DNA from: a virus
Reading direction: 5' to 3' (one strand)
IMG/VR virus record: IMGVR_UViG_3300020438_000112
Location: 1-37,618 of that record
DNA: 37,618 nucleotides
In this document: positions 27,869 to 34,906 of the stretch, piece by piece
Position numbering within the stretch: the first letter of the stretch is position 1
Layout of the letters: each line of letters opens with the position of its first letter
Translations under genes and position numbers: made by a program
The notes under the pieces: model-generated
Seen by the model: the letters and a program-made list of their open reading frames with translations, nothing else
The model's database searches: none
Told to the model about the DNA's origin: nothing

Positions 27869-27878
27869 GTAATATAAT

Positions 27879-27960
27879 GCTGTCTCTACAGCTTTTTTGA
27901 AAGGTACATACCAATAGAGAATGTTATAAACACAATACTCTAGGAGAGTAGTATAAAAAA
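27879..27960 (+). promoter_or_regulatory. 5' leader: hairpin, U-tract, GGTACATACC and SD hairpin
   Basis: GCTGT/ACAGC around CTCT (27879-27892) is followed by six T (27893-27898) and the palindrome-like GGTACATACC (27903-27912). A second hairpin, TACTCT/AGAGTA with AGG in the loop (27936-27950), contains the Shine-Dalgarno AGGAG (27942-27946) 14 nt before the ATG. The first three parts recur in the same order before the other fibre gene at 35777. Confidence 0.55.
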
Positions 27961-30900
27961 ATGCCCGCACCTATTTTAAAGTTTAAAAGGGGTAATCTAG
28001 TTGATTTACCCAATTTACAAGCTGGTGAACCGGGTTTTACCGTAGACAAGTTTGACTTGTTTGTCGGTGTAAACTCCACCAGTAATGGTAACAAAATAGT
28101 TGGATCTGCAAGGTATTGGACAAGAGAAACCACAACAGCTGGTTCTGGTGTCAACCTAGTAGAAGGAACAAACAATGGCACGAATGCCATAACAATCAAA
28201 TCACCAGCAAGTCTGGCTGATAATCAAACATACATTTTTCCAGGTGCACCTACATCAGGTGGTTTCCTAAGAAGTGATGGAAGTGGAAACCTAACTTGGG
28301 ATACAGGTTCAGGATTCAATGGAGGATCATTCCCTCTAAGTGCATTAGACATAGATGGTGGTACTGATATAGGTGCTGCTATAGTTGATGCTGACGAATT
28401 TATTGTAGATGATGGTGGTGGCGGTACCAATAGAAAGGTAGACGCTTCAAGAATAAAAGATTACGTCTTGGGTGGCGGTCAAGGTGCTAACTTTAGTGCT
28501 ATAAACGTCAGTGGTATTACAACTGCCACATTCCTCAAGTCTACTACAGCAGTCATTGGTGCTGGTCTGACAGTTACAGGAGCATTGGATGTAGATTCCA
28601 CCTCTAACTTCGCTAACACAGTTACAATCGCTTCTGGTGGTGCTAACGTAACAGGTACAGTTTCTGCTACACAGTTCACTGGATCTGGTGCAGGATTGAC
28701 TGGTGGTACAACACCTATCTCAACACTTGATATAGACGGTGGTACTGATATCGGTGCTGACTTAACAGATGGTGACTTACTTGTTGTTGATGACGGTGCT
28801 GGTGGCACTAATAGAAAGACTGCGATGTCACGAGTCAAGAACTATGTTCTTGGTGGTGGACAAGGTGCTACATTCGCTGCTGTAAATGTAACTGGTATTG
28901 CTACACTTGGATTTGTTGATTCAACTCAACTCAAAGTATCCGGTGTTTCCACATTTACAGGTACTGTAGATATCAATGGAGCAATCGATGCTGACGGTGG
29001 TGCAAACATTGCCGGTGGAGAAACTACACTTAGTTCTGCTACAGTCTCTGACCTAACAGATAACCGTGTTGTTATCGCTGGTACTGGTGGTGCACTTGAA
29101 GACAGTGGAAATCTAACATTCAACGGATCACAGTTAGGTATAACTGGAACTGTAAATGCTTCAAGCACAGTTACTGCTTCTGCATTCCATACTGGTGCTG
29201 AAGGATCAGCAATCAGAGTTACATCAGATACAATCTCAGGTCCTGCTACAATCACTCTTGACCCTGCGGGTGTAGGTGATAATACAGGTAAGGTTGTAAT
29301 CGCTGGTGACTTCCAAGTAGACGGTACAACAACCACGGTTAACTCAACCACTATGACAGTGGATGATAAGAACCTTGAGTTGGGTACAGGTGCTGCTAAC
29401 GATGCTGCTGCTGACGGTGGTGGTATTACTATCGTATCTGGTGAAGGTAACAAGACATTCAATTTTGAAGCAACTGGTGACAATCTAGGATCTTCTGAGA
29501 ACCTAAACATTGCATCTGGTAAGGTATACAAGGTAAACAACGTAGAGACATTGAGTGCAACCACTCTTGGTGCTAACGTTGTCAACTCTTCTCTTACTAA
29601 TGTTGGTACACTAACTGGTTTATCTGTAAACGGTACTGCATCTGTCACAGGTCAGATCACAGCAGGAGATCTAAGAAACTCTGATGATGGTCTAATACCT
29701 TTAGTTGGTGTTCAAACTGCTTCTGGTCACTCAGGTTTAGTTACAGCGTTCAAGTTCAGAGGATCTGGTCTTGATGACTTCATCATTTCAAACGGTGTTG
29801 CTGACGTTATCCTAACTGGTGTTGCTGCAACAACATATACATCAAGACAGACACATACTGCTACACAAGGTCAAACTACTTTCACAGTATCTGCTGGATA
29901 TTCAGAAGGATTCATTGACGTTTATCAGAACGGTGTTCGTATTATAAACGGTACAGACTACGCTGCTGAAAACGGATCTACATTCGTATTGACTGACGCA
30001 GCAACTGTTGGAGATGAGTTTGAATCAGTCGCATGGAAGACATTAGGTAACGTAGCAACTCTACAAAACCTAAACGTTGTAGATAATCTAACGGTTACAG
30101 GAGTCACGACCTCAGGTACATTTGTCGGTGATATAACGGGAGACATAACAGGTTCTCTTGCTAATGCAACCGTAAACACTCTACCTATTACTGTAATAGA
30201 CATTGACGGTGCTACAGACATCGGTGGTGCTATTGCTGACGCTGACCTATTCATCGTTGATGACGGTGCTGGTGGTACAAACAGAAAGACTGCTGCTTCA
30301 CGAGTCAAGGATTACGTTCTTGGTGGTGGACAAGGAGCAAACTTCTCTGCTATATCAGTATCTGGTATTGCAACTGCTACATTCCTAAAAGCAACTACAG
30401 CAACAGTTGGTGCTGGACTAACAGTCACAGGTGCATTAGATGTAGACGGTGGTGCTAACATAGCATCTGGTCTTACTGTAACTGGTGGTCTAACTGCTAA
30501 CTCTGCTGCTGTATCTGATCTAACAGATGGAAGAGTTGTACTTGCTGGATCTGGTGGAGAACTAGAAGACCATAGTAACTTGACATTTGACGGTGGTACA
30601 CTGACAGTTACTGGTGCATCCGTAATCACATCTAACGTGACAATCGGTGGAGACCTAACAGTCAACGGTACAACATCTCAGATCAACACGGTCAACATGA
30701 CCATTGAAGACACCTTAATGGAGCTTCAAAAGGTTGATGGTAATAACCTAAGTTCTGACACCAACAAAGACGTTGGTATGGTCATGAACTACTACAGTGG
30801 ATCTGCTAAGAAAGCAGCGTTCTACTGGGATGACAGTGCTGCAAGATTTGTTCTTGCTGGAGAAGCATCTGAGACAACTGGAGTCATGACACCGAGTGCA

Positions 30901-31023
30901 TACGGTGGACTAGAGATAGGTTCCTTATACGTGAATGATTGTGCAGGACAATCACAAGTTATATCATGTTCTGGAACAACAAGAAGTCTGGAAAATATAA
31001 CACTAGATGGTGGCTCGTTCTAA
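27961..31023 (+). CDS. Tail-fibre-like protein (1020 aa) with internal repeats
   Basis: 1020 residues. The N-terminus (LKFKRGNLVDLPNLQAGEPG, about 6-25, then F-x-VDKFDLFVG) is the N-terminal domain found in Mtd-type tropism determinants and many cyanophage fibres. A domain of about 85 residues (DIDGGTDIG...VDDGGGGTNRK...DYVLGGGQGANFSAINVSG) occurs at about 130, 257 and 747. A second repeat (GGANIA...VSDLTDNRVV-x-AG-x-GG-x-LED) occurs at about 347 and 830. ATQGQTTFTVSAGY...VYQNGVRIINGTDY (about 636-670) is a fibre module seen three times in the 35777 gene. The protein ends ENITLDGGSF. Likely a trimeric beta-rich fibre contacting the host surface. No chaperone domain or tip lectin is recognised. 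Confidence 0.82.
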   Translation: MPAPILKFKRGNLVDLPNLQAGEPGFTVDKFDLFVGVNSTSNGNKIVGSARYWTRETTTAGSGVNLVEGTNNGTNAITIKSPASLADNQTYIFPGAPTSGGFLRSDGSGNLTWDTGSGFNGGSFPLSALDIDGGTDIGAAIVDADEFIVDDGGGGTNRKVDASRIKDYVLGGGQGANFSAINVSGITTATFLKSTTAVIGAGLTVTGALDVDSTSNFANTVTIASGGANVTGTVSATQFTGSGAGLTGGTTPISTLDIDGGTDIGADLTDGDLLVVDDGAGGTNRKTAMSRVKNYVLGGGQGATFAAVNVTGIATLGFVDSTQLKVSGVSTFTGTVDINGAIDADGGANIAGGETTLSSATVSDLTDNRVVIAGTGGALEDSGNLTFNGSQLGITGTVNASSTVTASAFHTGAEGSAIRVTSDTISGPATITLDPAGVGDNTGKVVIAGDFQVDGTTTTVNSTTMTVDDKNLELGTGAANDAAADGGGITIVSGEGNKTFNFEATGDNLGSSENLNIASGKVYKVNNVETLSATTLGANVVNSSLTNVGTLTGLSVNGTASVTGQITAGDLRNSDDGLIPLVGVQTASGHSGLVTAFKFRGSGLDDFIISNGVADVILTGVAATTYTSRQTHTATQGQTTFTVSAGYSEGFIDVYQNGVRIINGTDYAAENGSTFVLTDAATVGDEFESVAWKTLGNVATLQNLNVVDNLTVTGVTTSGTFVGDITGDITGSLANATVNTLPITVIDIDGATDIGGAIADADLFIVDDGAGGTNRKTAASRVKDYVLGGGQGANFSAISVSGIATATFLKATTATVGAGLTVTGALDVDGGANIASGLTVTGGLTANSAAVSDLTDGRVVLAGSGGELEDHSNLTFDGGTLTVTGASVITSNVTIGGDLTVNGTTSQINTVNMTIEDTLMELQKVDGNNLSSDTNKDVGMVMNYYSGSAKKAAFYWDDSAARFVLAGEASETTGVMTPSAYGGLEIGSLYVNDCAGQSQVISCSGTTRSLENITLDGGSF
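28348..28596 (+). repeat. Fibre repeat, copy 1
   Basis: Encodes DIDGGTDIG...YVLGGGQGANFSAINVSG...VTGALDVDS. Protein identity to copy 3 is high, yet the DNA differs at many third positions, so the duplication is old or the copies are kept apart by synonymous change. Confidence 0.8.
28729..28980 (+). repeat. Fibre repeat, copy 2
   Basis: Encodes DIDGGTDIGADLTDGD...VLGGGQGATFAAVNVTG. It diverges from copies 1 and 3 after about 60 residues (VSGVSTFTGTVDING). Boundaries are approximate. Confidence 0.75.
30199..30447 (+). repeat. Fibre repeat, copy 3
   Basis: Encodes DIDGATDIGGAIADAD...YVLGGGQGANFSAISVSG...VGAGLTVTGALDVDG. Closest to copy 1 although separated from it by about 1.8 kb. Confidence 0.8.
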
Positions 31024-31036
31024 CACGAGTAATAAG

Positions 31037-31045
31037 TGATATAAT
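31037..31045 (+). promoter_or_regulatory. Possible extended -10 promoter inside the terminator region
   Basis: TGATATAAT (31037-31045) fits an extended -10 (TGnTATAAT) without a good -35. A start about 7 nt downstream would fall in the left arm of the following hairpin, so a transcript begun there would lack part of the stem and could escape termination. Weakly supported. Confidence 0.3.
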
Positions 31046-31046
31046 T

Positions 31047-31073
31047 AGGGGTGTATACACACCCCTTTTTTTT
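31047..31073 (+). terminator. Rho-independent terminator after the fibre gene
   Basis: AGGGGTGT pairs with ACACCCCT around a four-base ATAC loop (31047-31066), followed by T (31066-31073). It ends right at the ATG of the next gene (31074) and separates the fibre gene from the second enzyme island. Confidence 0.9.
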
Positions 31074-31277
31074 ATGGATCCACAAGTACAAGAGATGCAA
31101 CAATTATTGCAGATCTATATCAGACGTTTGAATGAAGAAACATCAAGGTCAATAGCATTTGAAGCAAGAATAGTGCAATTGATAAATCAGATAAATGCTA
31201 TGCAACCACAAGGTAAGGATGCTGGTGATTTTGCAGCACCTAAAAAAAGTGTAGGGAGAGGTAAAACAAGTAAGTAA
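31074..31277 (+). CDS. Small coiled-coil protein (67 aa)
   Basis: 67 residues from ATG 31074; the frame is open further upstream but that part lies in the fibre gene and across the terminator. The protein is a long helix (VQEMQQLLQIYIRRLNEETS, then FEARIVQLINQINAMQ) with heptad hydrophobics, followed by a basic low-complexity tail (KKSVGRGKTSK). There is no ribosome binding site because the T-tract abuts the ATG. It is coupled to the methyltransferase by TAATG (31275-31279). Function unknown; similar short coiled-coil proteins accompany cyanophage fibre genes. Confidence 0.6.
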   Translation: MDPQVQEMQQLLQIYIRRLNEETSRSIAFEARIVQLINQINAMQPQGKDAGDFAAPKKSVGRGKTSK

Positions 31278-31807
31278 TGGACTCGTATTTTAATGGAATC
31301 TGGAAAGACACGAATTATCAATTTCTTAAGTATAGCGGCTATAGTCTGGTCGATTACGTTAATAATCAAAGACCTGATAGCGTCCTAGATGTAGGATGTG
31401 GTTACAATAGACTCAAGGGAAAGATACGCAATCTCATAGGAATAGACCCCTATAATGATTGTGCTGATATGAAAATATCTTTAGAAACTTTGGTATCAGA
31501 TCCTACAGATCCCATATATGAGAATACTGCATTTGATATAGTGTTGTGTCTAGGTTCTATAAATTTTGGAAACGAGAAGAATATTGATAACCAACTGAGG
31601 TTATTGCATCCATTGTTTAAAAAAGAAATGATATTCAGAGTGAATCCTGGTATACCGCATAAAGGTGTGGAAGGTATTGAATGGTTTGGGTGGTCACAAA
31701 AAAAGATATACTCAGTTGCAAGAAAATATAATTATGTTGTAAAAGATCTAAAGATGGAATACACAGAACAAAACGACCTTAGATATTATTTCGTATATGC
31801 CAAATAA
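31277..31807 (+). CDS. Class I SAM-dependent methyltransferase
   Basis: 176 residues, small for the class. SAM-binding motif I is SVLDVGCGYNRLKG (35-48), followed by the acidic ribose-binding strand LIGIDPYNDCADM (53-65) and motif IV-like FDIVLCLGSINFGNE (86-100). The C-terminal half has W-rich GIEWFGWSQKKIYSVARKY (133-151). It should transfer a methyl group from SAM; substrate cannot be read. It overlaps the preceding small gene by 1 nt and the following sulfotransferase-like gene by 11 nt, which indicates one operon. A NodS/O-methyltransferase-like sugar role is possible but unproven. Confidence 0.8.
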   Translation: MDSYFNGIWKDTNYQFLKYSGYSLVDYVNNQRPDSVLDVGCGYNRLKGKIRNLIGIDPYNDCADMKISLETLVSDPTDPIYENTAFDIVLCLGSINFGNEKNIDNQLRLLHPLFKKEMIFRVNPGIPHKGVEGIEWFGWSQKKIYSVARKYNYVVKDLKMEYTEQNDLRYYFVYAK

Positions 31808-32705
31808 AATACCATTTCTAATGAATGGAGGAGTATCCTTCGCTGCTACCACACCATTGTGGTACACATTGCAGTGGGATAATAAGATATGTCATACTGG
31901 CAATCGAAAGAAGACTCACTGGTTGACTATTCTACAGTTCATGGAAGCAGAGAAGTATGGTTATAAAGAATACGTAGATCAAAACGGTAGGACATGGCAC
32001 GATTGGGCAGAGAAGCATCAGAACACACCTTATGAGGAACCATCTACATCAAAACCAGCATTTCTACAGAAGTCAACTTTTACACTAGAAGAGGAGATAG
32101 AGTTATACTCATTACCAACATCTCTTGACAAGTATATTGAATATTTTACAAGACACTATCATAATCTGAACGGTGAGTACAAGTATGTCGCTGATTTTTC
32201 TAATAAAATCTGCTGTTTACATCCAGAGTTCTTGATGGATATACGTGACAAAATGTTAGAAGCATTTGATATCAAAGTCACTTTGATGTTTAGAGATCCT
32301 GTTCGTAGGATATGGTCTAATTGTAAATGTAATATGGATATGGTATTTCGTAAAGGATCTGATAAAAAACCACAGTGGCACTATGATAAGATGTATCAAA
32401 ATCATGTAGATGCATGGGGTGAAGAGAATGTTTATCCTGTTATTATGGAGGATGTGTGGCAAGATACCAGTGGATTAGCAGACTTCTTAGATGTAAAGAT
32501 TGATAAGATGCATAGGAATTGTTACTGGCCAGAGATGGGAATAAACATACCAAAATATCAATGGTTGAAAGATCAATGGCAATGGGAATCAAACCCTGTG
32601 CCATATGATTACCTAAGGGAAAGGTTAGATTTTCTGTATGTAAATTTTGAAAAGAAATTTGGGTACATACCTAAGGAGTGGCGTAAACGAGAATTTGATA
32701 TATGA
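31797..32705 (+). CDS. Sulfotransferase-like protein
   Basis: 302 residues, paralog of the genes at 1, 1074 and 32702. Loop GGVSFAATTPL (11-21), HTGNRKKTHWL (33-43), VADFSN (131-136), FRDPVRRIWS (165-174), CYWPEMG (242-248) and KDQW (258-261). S14/F15 occupy the place where canonical enzymes have Lys. Compared with 1074, the middle (about 55-100) is lengthened by a hydrophilic stretch. It overlaps the methyltransferase by 11 nt and the next paralog by 4 nt (ATGA). Likely uses PAPS or a related sulfate donor, with unknown acceptor. Confidence 0.75.
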   Translation: MPNKIPFLMNGGVSFAATTPLWYTLQWDNKICHTGNRKKTHWLTILQFMEAEKYGYKEYVDQNGRTWHDWAEKHQNTPYEEPSTSKPAFLQKSTFTLEEEIELYSLPTSLDKYIEYFTRHYHNLNGEYKYVADFSNKICCLHPEFLMDIRDKMLEAFDIKVTLMFRDPVRRIWSNCKCNMDMVFRKGSDKKPQWHYDKMYQNHVDAWGEENVYPVIMEDVWQDTSGLADFLDVKIDKMHRNCYWPEMGINIPKYQWLKDQWQWESNPVPYDYLRERLDFLYVNFEKKFGYIPKEWRKREFDI

Positions 32706-33610
32706 AGATACCATTCCTCTTCAATGTTGGATGTGCTTATTGTGCTACCAGTCCTCTATGGCGTACTCTTCAGCACGATACAAAGTATCTGCATACAGGA
32801 CATCGTAAGAAGACACACTGGTTATATGTTTTACAATATCAAGATCAATTTCAGTGGAACAGGGAGCAAAAAGATAATGCAGGTCCGTTAGCAAGTTATA
32901 ATAGATGGCAGGGTAGAGCATCTAAATTTCTTGCAGTGCCAAGGGGAAATCAGATAAGTGATGACTCAAGAGAAGAGACAAAATTTACTAGAGAAGAGGA
33001 TAAGTATTTCTTTTCTCTACCCACATCTATAGAAAAATATATTGAATATTACAAGAGACATTGGGATTACTTGGATGGAGAGTATAAGTCAGTAGGTGAT
33101 TTTTCCAATAAACCAGCAATCATGGATGAGGATTACCTATGCTATCTTCGTGATGCACTGTCTGATCACTTTGATATCAAGGTCACTATGATCTTTAGAG
33201 ATCCTATTCGTAAGATATGGTCTAATGCGTTTACTCAGTATGACAGGATTTACACACCTAAAGGTAATGTACAAAAGTCATCATTATACCATGAGATATA
33301 TGAAAAGCATGTCAGAGTATGGGGTAAAGACAAAGTATTTCCTATGGTAATGGAAAGAATATGGGAAGATCCCACTGAACTATCCAATTTTTTGAATCAT
33401 CCGATACCAAAAATGCATAGAAATGTCTACTATCCTGAGAGAGGAGTCAATAGAGATGAGTTTTCTGAATTCCCTGATCAATGGGTAAATGAAAAGAATC
33501 CTATAGACTATAACAGGATGCGAGAAGAGTTCGATTGGTTATACAAAAGTTATGAAAAGGCATTTGGAGAAGTGCCTAGGGAGTGGTGTAAAAAAAAGAT
33601 AGATAAATAA
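32702..33610 (+). CDS. Sulfotransferase-like protein, tandem paralog
   Basis: 302 residues. Closest relative in the window is the preceding gene. Loop VGCAYCATSPL (9-19), HTGHRKKTHWL (31-41, nearly identical to its neighbour), VGDFSN (131-136), FRDPIRKIWSN (165-175), YYPERG (243-248), FPDQWVNEKNP (257-267). The lysine of the canonical loop is absent (Y12/C13 instead). Tandem position and equal length point to a recent duplication followed by divergence. Its stop codon TAA overlaps a late promoter motif at 33602-33609. Confidence 0.75.
   Translation: MKIPFLFNVGCAYCATSPLWRTLQHDTKYLHTGHRKKTHWLYVLQYQDQFQWNREQKDNAGPLASYNRWQGRASKFLAVPRGNQISDDSREETKFTREEDKYFFSLPTSIEKYIEYYKRHWDYLDGEYKSVGDFSNKPAIMDEDYLCYLRDALSDHFDIKVTMIFRDPIRKIWSNAFTQYDRIYTPKGNVQKSSLYHEIYEKHVRVWGKDKVFPMVMERIWEDPTELSNFLNHPIPKMHRNVYYPERGVNRDEFSEFPDQWVNEKNPIDYNRMREEFDWLYKSYEKAFGEVPREWCKKKIDK
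33602..33609 (+). promoter_or_regulatory. T4-like late promoter motif before the ferritin-like gene
   Basis: GATAAATA overlaps the stop codon of the tandem sulfotransferase-like gene (33608-33610). The ATG of the next gene is 25 nt further on. Confidence 0.5.
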
Positions 33611-33633
33611 TAGCGTAGATATTGTAGATAACA

Positions 33634-34308
33634 ATGCTTTCTGGAACAGATTTCGTTAAGAAGATCAAAGAAGGAAACAAAGAATTATTTGAAGCATCAC
33701 GCTCAAATGTTCGTCGTTTCTTTGCTTCTAGCCCAAGTGATAAGTATCTGGTTGAGCACTTCCGTGGACGCATGGTCAACGAAGCTCAAAACATGTACGC
33801 TATCGCTGGTCAAGTCGCTACAGCAGATCCTTCTACCGACGTAAAAGACTTAGAACTTCTAAGCCGTCAAGCTATGGACGAAGCAAAACACTTCCGTATG
33901 GTAAAGGAAGTAATCGAGCACATCACTGGTGAAGAACTAGATGTTGCTGCTGCATTCAAAGCAGAAGCAGACGCTCCCCAAGCAAAAGGTGCATCACTTC
34001 TTGAGAAGTATGAAGCATCTAATGATGAAGCTGCACTTGCTGCATACCAATTGGTTGCAGAAGGAAGAGCAGAAGCAGTATGGAATGAAATGGCAACATG
34101 CGTAGAAGATAAGTTTATCTCCTCACGTTATGCAACTATTGCTAAAGACGAAGGATTCCACTCAAACTTAGGTGGACGCACACTTTCTAAAATTGTAGAA
34201 GGTAGCGAAGCACTTCAGTCACACGTACTTGCTTTAGTAGAAAGAATGAGAGCAGACCTCCTAGAGATCAGCAATCAGAACACTGCTACTCCTTTAGCCG
34301 TCGTTTAA
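33634..34308 (+). CDS. Ferritin-like protein with two ExxH motifs (putative diiron)
   Basis: 224 residues, helical. The pattern E...ExxH...E...ExxH of ferritin-like diiron carboxylate proteins is present: E50, E83-A-K-H86 (33 residues later), E143 or E147, and E173-G-F-H176. Such proteins bind two irons in a four-helix bundle and act as oxygenases, peroxidases or iron stores; which one is not shown. An Ala-rich insert (about 103-132) links the two helix pairs. Codon use appears less AT-leaning than the enzyme genes around it, hinting at strong expression. It has its own late promoter motif, so late and possibly abundant. Its end overlaps the opposite-strand gene by 23 nt. Family is by motif, not by alignment. 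Confidence 0.6.
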   Translation: MLSGTDFVKKIKEGNKELFEASRSNVRRFFASSPSDKYLVEHFRGRMVNEAQNMYAIAGQVATADPSTDVKDLELLSRQAMDEAKHFRMVKEVIEHITGEELDVAAAFKAEADAPQAKGASLLEKYEASNDEAALAAYQLVAEGRAEAVWNEMATCVEDKFISSRYATIAKDEGFHSNLGGRTLSKIVEGSEALQSHVLALVERMRADLLEISNQNTATPLAVV

Positions 34309-34906
34309 AAGGTTTACGACCTTTTCGGATCTCGTCATCTAACCAATGGTCTTTGATGGGATAAACATACTTATGGTTGGCATCGACAGTTATAAAATTG
34401 TCGATGCCTTCTTTCGTTACAGGGAACTCTAATATTCTTCCAAGGTACTCCATGTACCTTTCTTTGTATAGGAAGAACGCTTCATGGTCTATAAAATGAT
34501 GCCTAAGATCTGCATAGTAATCTAGTGCAATATCCATAGTCACTTCCCCACCAACTCTTTTTTGTTGTAGTTCGTTTATATTTCTATCTCTACATACAAC
34601 CGCAATGATCGGTTCAATTCCCATGGTGACTGCTCTATAAGCAACCTCCCTAATTTTTGGTGTGCGTCTGACTCCATCATAAAAGAATGGTACTGATACA
34701 TTTGTGCAAAAGAAGTCTCCTTCTGGAAACTCTAGTTCATCTGGATATACCCAATATCTTGCAAATGGTTCTTCATCAGAAGGAACCCAATACTTATCAT
34801 TCAAAGCAGTCCAACCCTTTACCATTGGGTGTTGTGATAGTAGTCTTGCGAAAAGATGATTACCAGAACCCTGTGGTCCTGTAACGATTAGTAATTTTTT
34901 ACTCAT
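34286..34906 (-). CDS. P-loop, sulfotransferase-like protein (206 aa)
   Basis: 206 residues. N-terminal strand and loop: LLIVTGPQGSGNHLFARLL (5-23). GPQGSGNH has the glycine-rich shape of a P-loop but N16/H17 replace the Lys-[ST] of Walker A, as in sulfotransferase-type 5'-phosphosulfate loops. VVCRDRNINELQQKRVGGE (103-121) resembles a 3'-phosphate R-D-x-x motif. VDANHKY (174-180) is shared with the paralog at 34899. The gene reads toward the ferritin-like gene, overlapping it by 23 nt, and overlaps its upstream paralog by 8 nt. A nucleotide-dependent transferase is likely; the exact family is uncertain. Confidence 0.62.
   Translation of the reverse strand: MSKKLLIVTGPQGSGNHLFARLLSQHPMVKGWTALNDKYWVPSDEEPFARYWVYPDELEFPEGDFFCTNVSVPFFYDGVRRTPKIREVAYRAVTMGIEPIIAVVCRDRNINELQQKRVGGEVTMDIALDYYADLRHHFIDHEAFFLYKERYMEYLGRILEFPVTKEGIDNFITVDANHKYVYPIKDHWLDDEIRKGRKPFKRRLKE
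34307..34325. terminator. Weak inverted repeat between convergent genes
   Basis: AAAAGG and CCTTTT flank a 7-nt loop at the 3' ends of the convergent genes. On each strand the right arm ends in a T run, so it could act as a weak two-way terminator. It lies inside the coding end of the minus-strand gene; only 6 bp of stem. Confidence 0.3.

Noticed and set aside
27873-27878. TATAAT as a sigma70 promoter for the fibre gene
   Set aside because: No -35 at proper spacing; the neighbouring late motif and hairpin explain the region better.
28926-29648. 240-residue open frame on the minus strand inside the fibre gene (also 28479-28838, 29958-30308, 30312-30665)
   Set aside because: They mirror the Gly/Thr/Ala-rich repeats of the sense gene, are rich in P, V, T and S without domains, and lack promoters or ribosome binding sites.
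28348-30447. Fibre repeats as a CRISPR-like or phase-variable array
   Set aside because: The units are long, in frame, unevenly spaced and diverged at DNA level; there are no spacers.
34850-34890. GPQGSGNH loop read as a standard Walker A kinase site
   Set aside because: The Lys-[ST] pair is absent, so a kinase or ATPase call is not supported.
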